64,000 nt of DNA from NCBI RefSeq assembly GCF_000377205.1, contig NZ_KB897905.1, forward strand, positions 492,586 through 556,585, written 5' to 3'. The notes beneath the pieces were generated by a model. It had not been told where the DNA came from and did no database searches. It saw only the letters and a program-made list of their open reading frames with translations. Each line of letters opens with the position of its first letter. Positions within the stretch are counted from its first letter, which is position 1. Shown here piece after piece: positions 1 to 9,140 of this stretch. The position numbers and the translations under genes were made by a program. This DNA is from Thioalkalivibrio sp. ALJ3 (lineage in GTDB: Bacteria; Pseudomonadota; Gammaproteobacteria; Ectothiorhodospirales; Ectothiorhodospiraceae).

Positions 1-24
1 CGCCGTAGTGGCTGCTTGCGACAT
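1..24 (-). CDS. 5' end of a gene running off the window, possibly ccoN
   Basis: On the minus strand an ATG at 24 opens the peptide MSQAATTA and runs out of the window. It lies about 200 bases downstream of a perfect FNR/ANR-type site. Cytochrome cbb3 oxidase subunit I (CcoN) is commonly FNR-controlled and often has a short polar start of this kind, so ccoN is a reasonable guess. Only eight codons are visible, so the identity is an inference from position. No other gene is seen in 25-230. Confidence 0.35.
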
Positions 25-220
25 GACTTTTTCCACCTTGCTGCGGGGAACACGGATGTCCCGATGGTTTCGGGGGGCGTGAACTTTACCCCATTCCAGA
101 CGCACAAAAAACCAAGACCGCCTGTAACACTCGGAAATAGCCCCAAATCAGGCGGAACTTTCAGCGCCGGAGAGAATACATCTTTATGGTCTTGCTCTGC
201 GAGGGGCCAATCGCCCCGCA

Positions 221-234
221 TTGATCTGGATCAA
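221..234. promoter_or_regulatory. FNR/ANR-type binding site
   Basis: TTGATCTGGATCAA matches the FNR-family consensus TTGAT-N4-ATCAA at every fixed position. It overlaps the stop codon of bioC and lies upstream of the minus-strand gene that leaves the window at base 1. Oxygen-dependent control of that gene is inferred. Confidence 0.65.
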
Positions 235-1103
235 GAGACCGGCCGAACGGGAATCACCCGGCCTTGCGGTTTCGAGGGCGGCGGGGCCTCCGGCACCCAG
301 GCGTGACCGTACACAACCTCCCAGGTCGCCGGCAGACGATCCTCGACTGCGAACGCCCGCGCATAGGCTTCCGCCACAGCCTGCAGCCGACGCGGGCCCA
401 GCAGTCCGCGCGCACGCCCGGCCAGCGCATTGCGCACCCCCACCCCGCGCAGATCCCGCAGCAGGGTCTGGAAATCGCCGTAGGTGAGCGTCAGGGTCTC
501 TTGGTCCATTACCGGGTCCGCGAACCCCGCGCGCACCAGGGCGTCGCCGATGTCATGCATATCGACAAAGGCATTCACGTGTTGCGCGCCCCCGCCGTCG
601 ACCTCGGCAAAGGCCGCGCGCAACTCGCGCAGGGTATCCGGGCCGAAGGTGGAAAAGGTCCACAGCGCCCCCGGCGCCAGCACACGCCGCACCTCCGTGA
701 AGGCCTGATCGAGGCTGGAACACCACTGCAGCGCCGCACTGGAGGCCGCCAGATCGTAGTGCGCCTCCGGCAGGGGTAGTGCCTCGATGTCCGCACATAC
801 GGCCAGCGGCCGGCGCCACCAGTGGCCCCGACGCTGCGCCGCCGCGACCATACCCGGGGCAAAGTCGACACCGGTCAGCTCGGCCTTGCGGTAGCGCTGC
901 CGCAGGAGATCCAGTGCCTCCCCGGTCCCGCAACCCAGATCGAGCACGCGGGCCGGTTGCAGCTTGACCAGATCGAGTCGCTCGAGCAGCCGCCCCTGGA
1001 CCTCGCGCTGCAGCACCGCATGGGCCTCGTAGCCCGCGGCCGCCCGCCCGAAGGCCTCGCGTACGCGCGCCTTGTCCAGTGCGTATTCATCCGCCCCCGT
1101 CAT
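231..1103 (-). CDS. bioC: Malonyl-ACP O-methyltransferase BioC
   Basis: Predicted SAM-dependent methyltransferase (290 aa) that methylates malonyl-ACP to start pimeloyl synthesis for biotin. The glycine-rich SAM motif LDLGCGTG is at residues 54-61, followed by an acidic residue after the second strand (TGVDFAPGM). The N-terminal part (VREAFGRAAAGYE) is typical of BioC. It starts 10 bases after bioH on the same strand, so the pair is probably co-transcribed; BioH later removes the methyl group that BioC adds. The other bio genes are not in the window. Confidence 0.88.
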   Translation of the reverse strand: MTGADEYALDKARVREAFGRAAAGYEAHAVLQREVQGRLLERLDLVKLQPARVLDLGCGTGEALDLLRQRYRKAELTGVDFAPGMVAAAQRRGHWWRRPLAVCADIEALPLPEAHYDLAASSAALQWCSSLDQAFTEVRRVLAPGALWTFSTFGPDTLRELRAAFAEVDGGGAQHVNAFVDMHDIGDALVRAGFADPVMDQETLTLTYGDFQTLLRDLRGVGVRNALAGRARGLLGPRRLQAVAEAYARAFAVEDRLPATWEVVYGHAWVPEAPPPSKPQGRVIPVRPVS

Positions 1104-1113
1104 GGATCGCCGA

Positions 1114-1860
1114 TCACTCCAGTGCCGCTACAAACTCGTTTATAAAGGCCGCCACGGGCGCCGGGTCCCGCCACCACTGCGCATGCCCCCCGGGCCGCAC
1201 GGCCAGCCGGGCGTCCGGGCACAGGCGATGCAGGTCGTCCGCCACGGTGGGCGGCACCAGCGCATCCCCCTCGGCGAGACAGGCCGCGACCGGCACCGGA
1301 CTGGATTGCCAGCAGGCGCGCTGGTCGCGACCCATCAGGCAGGCCAGTCCGGCCGCGAGGCCCGAATCGGTCGCCGGGGCGCCCTCCAGCTCTCCGACCA
1401 GATCGGCGGCCAGCGAGGCCGCTTCCGGCGAGCCCCTGGCACAGAGCATCGCGAGGCGCCGGTGCAACCGCCGTCGGGGGCCCTCGAGGGCCAATTGAAA
1501 GTCCGCAAGCTCCGCGACCGGCAGCGCATGGGCCCAGTCCGGGGCCGCCGCAAAACGCGGCGTGGCATTAAGCAGCATGAGCCCGCGGGTATCCAGCATC
1601 GTTCGCGCCAGCTCCAGTGCAACCAGCCCACCGAGCGACCAGCCCACCCAGACGGGATGCGACAGTGTGCGCGGCAGTTGGGCCCGGATGGCCTCGCAGG
1701 TGGCTACAGGATCGCCCAGGGCCTCGCCGCCAGCGAGTTCCCCGTGCCCGGGCAGGGCCGGCGCGTGGATCTCGAACCCGGGCAGCGCGGCACGCAACGG
1801 GGCCCAGACGGCCGGGGAAAACCCCCAGCCATGCAGCAGCACCAGGGTCGGGCGCGTCAT
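1114..1860 (-). CDS. bioH: Pimeloyl-ACP methyl ester carboxylesterase BioH
   Basis: Alpha/beta hydrolase of 248 aa that cleaves pimeloyl-ACP methyl ester at the end of the BioC-dependent pathway. The nucleophile elbow GWSLGG is at residues 73-78 with the catalytic Ser at 75. The later LAEGDALVP and PGGHAQW segments supply the likely Asp and His. The ATG at 1860 is chosen because MTRPTLVLLHGWG aligns with BioH N-termini; a start at 1881 would add seven residues. It lies directly upstream of bioC and is divergent from plsY. Confidence 0.87.
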   Translation of the reverse strand: MTRPTLVLLHGWGFSPAVWAPLRAALPGFEIHAPALPGHGELAGGEALGDPVATCEAIRAQLPRTLSHPVWVGWSLGGLVALELARTMLDTRGLMLLNATPRFAAAPDWAHALPVAELADFQLALEGPRRRLHRRLAMLCARGSPEAASLAADLVGELEGAPATDSGLAAGLACLMGRDQRACWQSSPVPVAACLAEGDALVPPTVADDLHRLCPDARLAVRPGGHAQWWRDPAPVAAFINEFVAALE

Positions 1861-1965
1861 GGCGGGCCAACCCGCCGCCACCCTGAACTCAGCGCCCCGG
1901 CTTGCGTATCATGGGCGCCGGTTCGCGCCGAACCCCACCCAACCGAATCTTCAGGTCGAGTTTGC

Positions 1966-2592
1966 ATGGACATCGTACTGGGCATTGTCATCGCGTATCT
2001 GCTGGGATCGCTTTCCACGGCCATCGTCGTGAGCAAATTGCTGCGGCTACCGGACCCGCGTCACACGGGCTCGGGCAACCCCGGTGCGACCAACGTACTG
2101 CGCTACGGCGGCAAGAAGGCGGCCATCATCACGTTGATCGGGGATGTCGGCAAGGGCTGGCTGCCGGTGTTCGTCGCCGCCCAGCTCGGCATCTTCCCGA
2201 CCTGGGCGCTTGGCCTGATCGGCCTGGCCGCCTTCCTCGGACACGTGTTTCCCGTGTACTACCGCTTTGGTGGGGGCAAGGGCGTGGCCACTGCCCTGGG
2301 CGTGCTACTGGCGCTCAACCCGCTGGTCGGCGGGCTCACGCTGCTGACCTGGCTCGTGGTCGCCGCGATCTGGCGCTACTCCTCCCTGTCGGCCCTGGTC
2401 GCGGCGACCCTGGCACCCGTCTATTTCGTGTTCCTGGAGCCGGACTTCTGGGTCGCGCTGATCGTGGCGGGCATGGCCGTGGTGCTGTTCATCCGCCACG
2501 ACAGCAACATCCGCCGCCTGATGCGCGGCGAGGAAGGCAAGATCGGCCACAAGAAGGACGAGGCCGAGACGGAAGCACCCCCCCGAGACTAG
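1966..2592 (+). CDS. plsY: Acyl-phosphate:glycerol-3-phosphate acyltransferase PlsY
   Basis: Integral inner-membrane enzyme (208 aa) that transfers the acyl group from acyl-phosphate to glycerol-3-phosphate, the first step of phospholipid synthesis. Several hydrophobic helices are evident. The conserved family loops are visible: SGNPGATN (residues 36-43), GDVGKGWLPV and FGGGKGVATA. Length is normal. The reading frame is open far upstream, but the ATG at 1966 gives the standard PlsY N-terminus (MDIVLGIVIAYLLGS). It is convergent with tsaD, with only 9 bases between the stops, an arrangement also seen in other gammaproteobacteria. Confidence 0.93.
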   Translation: MDIVLGIVIAYLLGSLSTAIVVSKLLRLPDPRHTGSGNPGATNVLRYGGKKAAIITLIGDVGKGWLPVFVAAQLGIFPTWALGLIGLAAFLGHVFPVYYRFGGGKGVATALGVLLALNPLVGGLTLLTWLVVAAIWRYSSLSALVAATLAPVYFVFLEPDFWVALIVAGMAVVLFIRHDSNIRRLMRGEEGKIGHKKDEAETEAPPRD

Positions 2593-2601
2593 CGGTCTGC
2601 C

Positions 2602-3612
2602 TCAGGCGGTGAGTTCCGCCAGCGGCCAGCGGGCACGCGCCGTGATCGCCGGGGCCTGGTCGTCGGGCACCCAGCCCGCCTGCAGGCGGCGCAGCCCGGC
2701 GAGCGCGATCATCGCACCGTTGTCCGTGCAAAACTCGATCCGCGGAAAGTACACCGGTACCCCCTGCTGCGCGGACATCGCCTGCAGCCCGGCGCGCAGC
2801 CGGGTGTTCGCGGCCACCCCGCCGGCGACCACCAGCGCCGGAGCCTGGCTCTGCTCCAGCGCCCGGCGGGTCTTCTCCACCAGGGTCTCGCTGACCGCCT
2901 CCTCGAATGCGCGCGCGACATCCTGCGGGCGGTATTCCTGCTTGTTCAACGCAGTCAGCACGGCCGTCTTCAGGCCGGAAAAGCTCATGTCCAGCCCCGG
3001 CCGGTCGAGCATCGGGCGCGGCAGACGCAGGGCATCGCTCGCCCCCTGCTCGGCCAGGCGCGACAGGGCGGGACCGCCGGGATAGCCCAGCCCCAGCAGC
3101 TTGGCGGTCTTGTCGAAGGCCTCGCCAGCGGCGTCGTCGATGCTCTCGCCCAGCAGTTCGTAGTCGCCCAGAGACCGGGCATGGATCAGCTGCGTGTGCC
3201 CGCCCGAGACCAGCAGCACCAGGAACGGGAAATCAAGCCCGGCGTCTTCCAGGAACGGGGCCAGCAGATGGCCTTCGAGATGGTGCACCGGCATCGCCGG
3301 CACGCCCCAGCCCCAGGCGAGCGAGCGTGCGACCGAGGCCCCCGTCAGCAGGGCCCCGAGCAGTCCCGGCCCGCCGGTATAGGCGATTGCATCCAGCTCG
3401 GGCCCCTTCACGCCCGCCTCGTCCAGCACCGCCCGCAGCAGCGGCAGCAGGCGCCGGATGTGATCGCGCGAAGCGAGCTCCGGGACCACGCCGCCGTAGA
3501 CCGCATGCAGGTCGGTCTGGCTGTACAGCCGGTGTGCGAGCAGGCCGCGCCGATCATCGATCAGCGCCACGCCCGTCTCATCGCAGGAGGTCTCGATACC
3601 CAGGACTTTCAT
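2602..3612 (-). CDS. tsaD: tRNA t6A threonylcarbamoyltransferase subunit TsaD
   Basis: 336-aa ASKHA-fold protein, catalytic subunit of the complex that transfers threonylcarbamoyl to A37 of ANN-decoding tRNAs. It begins with the signature [17 protein letters not shown]. The metal-binding His pair lies in [12 protein letters not shown], and the nucleotide loops SGGHTQL and [12 protein letters not shown] are present. The start at 3612 is fixed by homology; the frame is open 40 codons further upstream but that stretch has no family resemblance. Confidence 0.95.
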   Translation of the reverse strand: MKVLGIETSCDETGVALIDDRRGLLAHRLYSQTDLHAVYGGVVPELASRDHIRRLLPLLRAVLDEAGVKGPELDAIAYTGGPGLLGALLTGASVARSLAWGWGVPAMPVHHLEGHLLAPFLEDAGLDFPFLVLLVSGGHTQLIHARSLGDYELLGESIDDAAGEAFDKTAKLLGLGYPGGPALSRLAEQGASDALRLPRPMLDRPGLDMSFSGLKTAVLTALNKQEYRPQDVARAFEEAVSETLVEKTRRALEQSQAPALVVAGGVAANTRLRAGLQAMSAQQGVPVYFPRIEFCTDNGAMIALAGLRRLQAGWVPDDQAPAITARARWPLAELTA

Positions 3613-3682
3613 AGGAGCAGCATGCCTCGGGGCGCTGATACGGGGAAGGATTCCGGGCGAACCGGACGGGATTGCGAGTCCC

Positions 3683-4879
3683 TCACAGGCGGCCGCGCCG
3701 ATCGGGGATCGCGGAGAAGTCGAGCGCGGCACAGGCGCGACCCAGGGCCATCACCTGAAAGCGCTCGCCCATCTCTCCGGGCAGGGTGAGCATGCGCACG
3801 GCCTGGGCGGCCTGCATGGTCTTGCGGGCATCCTCGCCACTGCCGACGCGCGCCTCGAAGCGCTGCGCCAGACCCGCACCCAGCAGGAACTCGCCCTGCG
3901 CGGCATAACCGAGCACATCGAGCCCGGCTGCATCCGCGGCCTCGGCCACCGCGGTGAAATCGACGCTGGCCGTCAGGTCCATCAGCCCGGGCTGCGCCAG
4001 GGGATCCAGCATCATCTGCTGGCGGTAATAGCCGACCAGCGTGCCCTGGTGGCGCTCCGGGGCGTAATACGCGGCCCGCGGGAAACCGTAGTCGACCAGC
4101 AGCGCCACACCCTGTTCCAGGCAGGCGGCCACGCTCGCGACCCAGGCCGCCTGCGCCGGACGCCACTCGGAGGTGTACCCGTCGGGCCAGGGGCCATGTG
4201 CTGCCTGCAGCTCGCGCACGGCATCCTCCAGTGGCTCGGGGGCCGGCTGTTCCGCCAGCACCAGACTGCCGTCCCCATCCACTGTGACACCCATCTGCCA
4301 GGGCTGGCCCTCACGCCAGCGAAAGAGCTCCACCGGCAGCGCGTCGAGCACCTCGTTCGCCAGCACCACGCCCTGGATCGGCTCCTCGGGCAGGGAATCG
4401 AGCCATTCCACCCGAGCATATTCCTCCGGCTCCAGGCATTCGGCCAGATACTCCTGCTGCACGGCGCGCAGGTCCGGGCTGACCTCGATAATCTTGTAGC
4501 GCCGCCAGCCCACACCCAGCTCGCGCAACGTCACGAGCACATCGCCCGCCAGCCGCCCGCGGCCCGCGCCAAACTCCAGCAGCTGCCCCGCCCCCACCAT
4601 CTCGTCGCGCAGCAGCGGGGCCAGCCAGCTGGCCAGGGTCTCGCCGAACAGCGAGGACAGCTCCGGCGCGGTCACGAAATCACCACCCGCGCCCAGCTTG
4701 CGCGCCCCGTTCACGTAATAGCCGAGCCCCGGCGCATACAGCGCCTGGTGCATGTAATCGACAAACGGGAGGAACCCACCGTGCTCGGCGATACTCTGTT
4801 GCAGGGAGTCGTGCATCTGCCGCGCGATGGCGGCGGCCGGGTCGTCTGGCGTGGTTGTGCTAGGTTTCGGCGGCAGCAT
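3683..4879 (-). CDS. MidA/NDUFAF7-family SAM-dependent methyltransferase (COG1565)
   Basis: 398-aa protein of the bacterial group related to mitochondrial NDUFAF7 (MidA), a protein-arginine methyltransferase that helps complex I assembly. The conserved start [26 protein letters not shown], the [13 protein letters not shown] segment and the SAM loop [14 protein letters not shown] are visible. The start at 4879 ([10 protein letters not shown]) is preferred to 4993. Its ATG overlaps, on the opposite strand, a possible start of the neighbouring SDR gene. The substrate of bacterial members is largely unknown. Confidence 0.8.
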   Translation of the reverse strand: MLPPKPSTTTPDDPAAAIARQMHDSLQQSIAEHGGFLPFVDYMHQALYAPGLGYYVNGARKLGAGGDFVTAPELSSLFGETLASWLAPLLRDEMVGAGQLLEFGAGRGRLAGDVLVTLRELGVGWRRYKIIEVSPDLRAVQQEYLAECLEPEEYARVEWLDSLPEEPIQGVVLANEVLDALPVELFRWREGQPWQMGVTVDGDGSLVLAEQPAPEPLEDAVRELQAAHGPWPDGYTSEWRPAQAAWVASVAACLEQGVALLVDYGFPRAAYYAPERHQGTLVGYYRQQMMLDPLAQPGLMDLTASVDFTAVAEAADAAGLDVLGYAAQGEFLLGAGLAQRFEARVGSGEDARKTMQAAQAVRMLTLPGEMGERFQVMALGRACAALDFSAIPDRRGRL

Positions 4880-4910
4880 GGCGGCAAATGGTACCAAGGC
4901 GAGGCATGAC

Positions 4911-5672
4911 GTGACGGAACACACACAGGGAACACCACAGGACGCAGGGGTGGTACTGGTCACCGGCTCCGCGCGCCGTGTCGGCGCGACCATCGTACGC
5001 TGGCTGCATGACGAGGGTCTGCGCGTGCTGATCCACTATCGCGGATCGCGCGACGACGCTGCCGCCCTAGCGGATTCACTGAATGCCCGGCGCAAGGACA
5101 GCGCGCGCATCCTGCAGGCGGATCTGCTGAACCTGAACGAGATCCAGCGCCTGGCACGCGAGGCGGAAGAGGCCTGGGGGCGGCTGGATTACCTGGTCAA
5201 CAATGCCTCGACCTTCTACGCGACCCCAGTCGGCGAGATCGATACGCAGGCATGGGATGACCTGGTCGGCTCCAACCTGAAGGCCCCCACCTTTCTGACC
5301 CAGGCCTGTGCGCCAGCGCTCGCGCGCACCCGGGGTGCGGTGGTCAACATCGTGGACATTCATGCCCTGCGCCCGCTGAAGGGTTACCCCGTGTATTCCG
5401 CGGCGAAGGCGGGACTCTGGGCCTTGACCCAGGCCTATGCCCGCGAACTGGGCCCGGACGTGCGTGTTAACGGCGTCGCACCCGGCGCGATCCTCTCGCC
5501 CGAAGACCCGAACAATGCCGGCACGCACGAGGCGATGGTCGAGCGCACCGCACTCAAACGCGAGGGTCACCCGAACGACATCGCACGCACGGTACGCTTT
5601 CTGCTGCTGGATGCGCCCTACATCACCGGGCAGGTGATCCCGGTGGACGGCGGACGCTCGGCCTCGCAGTAA
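4911..5672 (+). CDS. folM: Pteridine-reductase-like short-chain dehydrogenase (FolM type)
   Basis: SDR family oxidoreductase of about 250 aa. The cofactor loop GSARRVGATIVRWL, with the extra Arg typical of NADPH-using pteridine reductases, is near the N-terminus. NNAS and the catalytic YPVYSAAKAG (Tyr-x3-Lys) follow, and the protein ends in TGQVIPVDGGRS. The likely role is reduction of dihydromonapterin or dihydrofolate. A GTG at 4911 preceded by AAGGCGAG is favoured; an ATG at 4878 in the same frame would add 11 residues and overlap the divergent methyltransferase start. Confidence 0.75.
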   Translation: MTEHTQGTPQDAGVVLVTGSARRVGATIVRWLHDEGLRVLIHYRGSRDDAAALADSLNARRKDSARILQADLLNLNEIQRLAREAEEAWGRLDYLVNNASTFYATPVGEIDTQAWDDLVGSNLKAPTFLTQACAPALARTRGAVVNIVDIHALRPLKGYPVYSAAKAGLWALTQAYARELGPDVRVNGVAPGAILSPEDPNNAGTHEAMVERTALKREGHPNDIARTVRFLLLDAPYITGQVIPVDGGRSASQ

Positions 5673-5728
5673 CGATCCGCGCGACGCGCTACACTGAGTT
5701 ATCCCGAATCAAGAGAAGAGAACGGCCC

Positions 5729-5983
5729 ATGATCGACCCCAAACGCTTTGACGATCTCGCGCGCCGGATCACCGAGAGCCTGCCGGAATCCGTGCGCCAC
5801 ATGCAGGAAGATGTCCAGCGTCAGGTCCGCTCGTCGCTGCAGCATGGCTTCGAGCGCATGGACCTGGTCACCCGAGAGGACTTCGACGTCCAGGTCGCGC
5901 TGCTGGAACGCACGCGCGAACGCCTGGCCGAACTGGAAGCCCGCGTGGAGGCACTCGAAGCCGAGCGCAAGACCGAGGAGTAA
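5729..5983 (+). CDS. ubiK: Ubiquinone biosynthesis accessory factor UbiK
   Basis: 84-aa coiled-coil protein of the BMFP/YqiC family. UbiK binds the SCP2 protein UbiJ and supports aerobic ubiquinone synthesis at the Ubi complex. The start MIDPKRFDDLARRITESLP and the C-terminal heptad region (LLERTRERLAELEARVEALEAE would be one continuous helix) fit the family in sequence and size. Its partner ubiJ lies at the far end of the window. AGAGAAGAGAA upstream provides a ribosome binding site. It is followed 60 bases later by yifB. Confidence 0.88.
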   Translation: MIDPKRFDDLARRITESLPESVRHMQEDVQRQVRSSLQHGFERMDLVTREDFDVQVALLERTRERLAELEARVEALEAERKTEE

Positions 5984-6043
5984 CACGCCCCACAGAACCG
6001 CCGGGCACGGAGGCCCGGACCCGCGAATCTACGGAGGGCAAGG

Positions 6044-7549
6044 ATGCCCATTGCCATTACCCATGCCCGCGCGGTCGCCGGCATCCAGGCACCGCTGGTC
6101 ACCATCGAGACGCACCTGGCCAACGGCCTGCCGTCGTTCCAGATCGTCGGCCTGCCGGAGGCGGCCGTGCGCGAGAGCCGCGACCGCGTGCGCGCGGCCA
6201 TCCAGACCAGCGGCTTCGACTTTCCCCGCCGCCGCATCACGGTCAACCTGGCCCCGGCCGACCTACCGAAGGATGGCGGGCGTTTCGATCTGGGCATCGC
6301 GCTGGGCATCCTCGCCGCCAGCCAGCAGATGCCGAGCAACGCCCTCGAGGGGCGCGAGTTTCTGGGCGAACTGGGGCTGGACGGGACCCTACGGCCGGTC
6401 GGCGGCACGCTGGCCGCCGCGCTGGCGGCCGCCGTTGACGCGCGCGAGCTGATCGTGAATCCCGAGGACGGGGCCGAGGCGGCTCTGGCCAGCGCCGCGC
6501 GGGTGCGCACGGCCAGCCACCTGATCGCGGTCTGCGCCGGACTGCAGGGCCAGGGCGAGCTGGACGAGGGCCGCCCCGTCGAAGCGGAACCGGATCGTTA
6601 CCCCGACCTGGCCGACGTGCGCGGACAGCACCAGGCACGTCGCGCGCTCGAGATCGCGGCCGCCGGCGGCCACCACCTGCTGATGGTCGGCCCGCCCGGC
6701 AGCGGCAAATCGATGCTGGCCGCACGCATACCGGGCATCCTGCCACCGATGTCCGAGGCGGAGGCGCTGGAGACCGCCGCGATCCACAGCCTGCGCGACA
6801 CCGGCCACCTGCAGCGCGACTGGCGCGCCCGGCCGTTCCGCTCGCCCCACCACACGGCCTCGGGGGTCGCGCTGGTCGGTGGCGGCTCCACGCCACGCCC
6901 GGGCGAGATCTCTCTGGCCCATCACGGCGTACTGTTTCTGGACGAGCTGACCGAATTCCAGCGCAGTGTGCTGGATGTCCTGCGCGAGCCGCTCGAGACC
7001 GGGACGATCCATATCGCCCGGGCCGCCCGGCAGGCAGAGTTTCCCGCACGGTTCCAGCTGGTAGCCGCGATGAACCCCTGCCCACAGGGCTTCGACTGCG
7101 ACCTCGGGGCACGCTGCCAGTGTTCCCCGGAACAGATGGCGCGCCACCGGCGGCGCCTGTCCGCCCCACTGCTGGACCGTATCGACCTCGCCATCGAGGT
7201 CCCGCGCATCCCGCCACCCGAGCTGGCCACGCACGGCGCCCCCGGCGAAGACTCAGGGACCGTCGCGCAGCGCGTCGCCCTCGCCCAGGAACGTCAGCGG
7301 CAACGCCAGGGGGCACTCAATCGTGAACTGGCGGGCCAGGCGCTGGGCCAGCACGCCATTCTCGAGGCGGAGGATCGCGCGCTCCTGGACCGGGCGGCGG
7401 AGCGCTATCGGCTGTCGGCACGCGCCTACCACCGTATCCTGCGGCTCGCACGCACGATCGCCGATCTCGAACCCAGCGATCCGATCACGACCGCGCACCT
7501 GACCGAGGCGCTCAGCTATCGCGCGCTCGATCACTGGCGAACGCAGTAG
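6044..7549 (+). CDS. comM: YifB/ComM-family Mg-chelatase-like AAA+ ATPase
   Basis: 501-aa AAA+ protein. ComM is a hexameric helicase that promotes branch migration during natural transformation in several gammaproteobacteria. An N-terminal Lon-S5-like domain (residues about 1-180) precedes the ATPase core: Walker A GPPGSGKSMLAARIPG, Walker B GVLFLDELTEF, and a Mg-chelatase C-terminal region. The Cys cluster around CPQGFDCDLGARCQCSP is typical of the family. GGAGGGCAAGG precedes the ATG. A hairpin terminator follows. Confidence 0.92.
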   Translation: MPIAITHARAVAGIQAPLVTIETHLANGLPSFQIVGLPEAAVRESRDRVRAAIQTSGFDFPRRRITVNLAPADLPKDGGRFDLGIALGILAASQQMPSNALEGREFLGELGLDGTLRPVGGTLAAALAAAVDARELIVNPEDGAEAALASAARVRTASHLIAVCAGLQGQGELDEGRPVEAEPDRYPDLADVRGQHQARRALEIAAAGGHHLLMVGPPGSGKSMLAARIPGILPPMSEAEALETAAIHSLRDTGHLQRDWRARPFRSPHHTASGVALVGGGSTPRPGEISLAHHGVLFLDELTEFQRSVLDVLREPLETGTIHIARAARQAEFPARFQLVAAMNPCPQGFDCDLGARCQCSPEQMARHRRRLSAPLLDRIDLAIEVPRIPPPELATHGAPGEDSGTVAQRVALAQERQRQRQGALNRELAGQALGQHAILEAEDRALLDRAAERYRLSARAYHRILRLARTIADLEPSDPITTAHLTEALSYRALDHWRTQ

Positions 7550-7564
7550 GCCGCCCAAAGAAAA

Positions 7565-7595
7565 GGCCCGCGCGGCGACTGCCGGCGCGGGCCTC
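7565..7595. terminator. Bidirectional terminator between comM and cytochrome c gene
   Basis: AGGCCCGCGC and GCGCGGGCCT form a 10-bp stem. Read on the minus strand the stem is followed by TTTTCTTT, so it fits a rho-independent terminator for the cytochrome gene. The convergent position lets it serve comM too. Confidence 0.75.
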
Positions 7596-7614
7596 GAGAC
7601 CGAGTCAGGTCCGA

Positions 7615-8460
7615 TCAGTCTTCGAAGGTCGCGATAAAGACCGAAAGATCGGCGATGTCTTCGTCCGACAGGCGAGACGCGTTCGGCGCCATCAGGGCCG
7701 TGCGATCACCCACGGTCTCGCCGGCACGGTAGCGCACCAGCTTGTCGGCGATGTACTCGGCGGTCTGGCCGGCGATCTTCGGGAAGGCGGGTGAACCCTG
7801 GCCCTGGGCGCCGTGGCAGGCGATGCAGGTGGAGTACAGGGATTCGCCGCGGCTCACGTCACCATCATCCAGGGCGATCCCTTCCAGAGCATCGTCGTCC
7901 TCGACAGCCGCCTCGTCATCTTCGGCCACGGCCTCGTCGTTGCCGTTTTCATCGCCGTTGGCGTCTTCCGGCTCCCAGCCATGGTCAATGCCGGCTTCAT
8001 CCAGCATGTAGGCGACTACCAGCTTCACTTCCTCGTCGCTCAGGCTGTCATCGCCGCCGCGAGGCGGCATCGCGCCCATGCCGCTGATGGCATTATCGAA
8101 CACCTCGTCCAGGCTGCGCTCGTCGAGACGGGCGGCCCAGGCGTCGGAATCGTCCTTGATCGGGGCGTCGGAGGCGCCCGTATCGTGACAGGCTGCACAG
8201 ACATTGCTGTAGATATCGCCCGGGCTCAGGTCGGCGGCCTCTTCCTCGGCATCCACGGGTCCCGAGGCCACGCGACCAATGGGCTGGATGCGCTCGGCGA
8301 TGCGGTCACGCTCGGCCTCGCTGGGCTCGCCCAGCTGGAGCCCTCCCATGAAGTTCGCCAACTGGATCAACAGGTAGATCACAGTGGCGAGCAGCGCCAC
8401 GGATGCGATGAACAACAACACCTTGTTACCGGTGTCCATCTTGATCGGTTGATTCGCCAC
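7615..8460 (-). CDS. Membrane-anchored diheme cytochrome c (c5-like)
   Basis: 281-aa protein with one N-terminal membrane helix (residues about 15-35) and two heme c domains, each with one CxxCH motif (CAACH and CIACH). The domains are joined by a very acidic linker of about 50 residues rich in Asp, Glu and Ala. The GTG at 8460 is chosen because GGAGGGAGACAA stands directly before it; an ATG at 8439 is the alternative. It probably carries electrons in the periplasm between a quinol or sulfur oxidation step and a terminal oxidase. The acidic linker could reflect a saline habitat. Confidence 0.83.
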   Translation of the reverse strand: MANQPIKMDTGNKVLLFIASVALLATVIYLLIQLANFMGGLQLGEPSEAERDRIAERIQPIGRVASGPVDAEEEAADLSPGDIYSNVCAACHDTGASDAPIKDDSDAWAARLDERSLDEVFDNAISGMGAMPPRGGDDSLSDEEVKLVVAYMLDEAGIDHGWEPEDANGDENGNDEAVAEDDEAAVEDDDALEGIALDDGDVSRGESLYSTCIACHGAQGQGSPAFPKIAGQTAEYIADKLVRYRAGETVGDRTALMAPNASRLSDEDIADLSVFIATFED

Positions 8461-8650
8461 TTGTCTCCCTCCGAAAGGTGCGGGCCGCGCGCGGCCGTAA
8501 TGGTTCCTAGCCCAAGTCTTCCCACGCGCCAGGCGCGCAAATCGGGCGCCGAGTATAGGGCATCGTCCCGCTCGGGACCACAAACCCAGTAGGGCAGTCA
8601 AAAAATGCGCTGGACGGACCCATTCGGCGCCCCGTATCATGACCCGTCTT

Positions 8651-8727
<77 letters not shown>

Positions 8728-8766
8728 TTACGCAGAAAGGGGCCCTCGTGGCCCCTTTCTGCGTAA
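8728..8766. terminator. Terminator after tRNA-Arg
   Basis: TTACGCAGAAAGGGGCC and its exact reverse complement flank a 5-base loop (CTCGT), giving a perfect 17-bp stem immediately after the tRNA CCA end. Confidence 0.8.
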
Positions 8767-8808
8767 TGGGGTGTCTGAGGGCCCGATTCGAACCTCCGTT
8801 CGAGCCGA

Positions 8809-8883
8809 GGCCCGCGCAGCGGGCCGACGCGCGGTACCGCCGCAGGCGGTGCCGGTCCGCAGGACCAAGCGACCGCAGGTCGC
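8809..8883. repeat. Four consecutive hairpins with GCA loops
   Basis: Four short stems follow one another: 8809-8825 (7 bp), 8833-8853 (9 bp, one G-T pair), 8854-8866 (5 bp) and 8869-8883 (6 bp). Each encloses exactly GCA with a C-G closing pair, although the stem sequences differ. No gene is supported in 8767-9140. The function is unknown. Confidence 0.7.
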
Positions 8884-8890
8884 GCAGCCA

Positions 8891-9060
8891 TCCTCTCGGG
8901 CGCGACGCCTGAACACCCCCGAGCCCAACGCCGCGCCCCCGTCGAATCAAGGCCTGCGCAGCGGCACGGCATCGCAAGTCACCCCCTCGGCGATAGCCTC
9001 GGGGCGTTCGCCGGCGCGAAGCCGTGCTTCGCGAAACCCCGGCTCACCCTCTCGGGCGCA
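8891..9060 (+). repeat. Partial repeats of the tRNA-Arg 3' end
   Basis: TCCTCTCGGGCGCG (8711-8724, T arm and acceptor of the tRNA) recurs exactly at 8891-8904. Twelve bases of it (CCTCTCGGGCGC) recur at 9048-9059. Repeats of a tRNA 3' end are how integrative elements mark attachment sites, but no integrase is present, so these could be scars or tRNA gene remnants. Confidence 0.45.
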
Positions 9061-9140
9061 ATATCGTTGTGCTTCCCAACAGGCTCTCGCTCCACCAACC
9101 AGGCGCACCAACATCCTGAGCCGCAAATGCCACCACTCCC

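Noticed and set aside
16-306. A 96-codon plus-strand frame at the left end
   Set aside because: It crosses an FNR site and the end of bioC, has no ribosome site and no recognisable protein features.
1072-1965. Long upstream extension of the plsY frame
   Set aside because: It runs opposite bioH and has unrelated Arg/Gly/Pro-rich composition; the ATG at 1966 gives the normal PlsY start.
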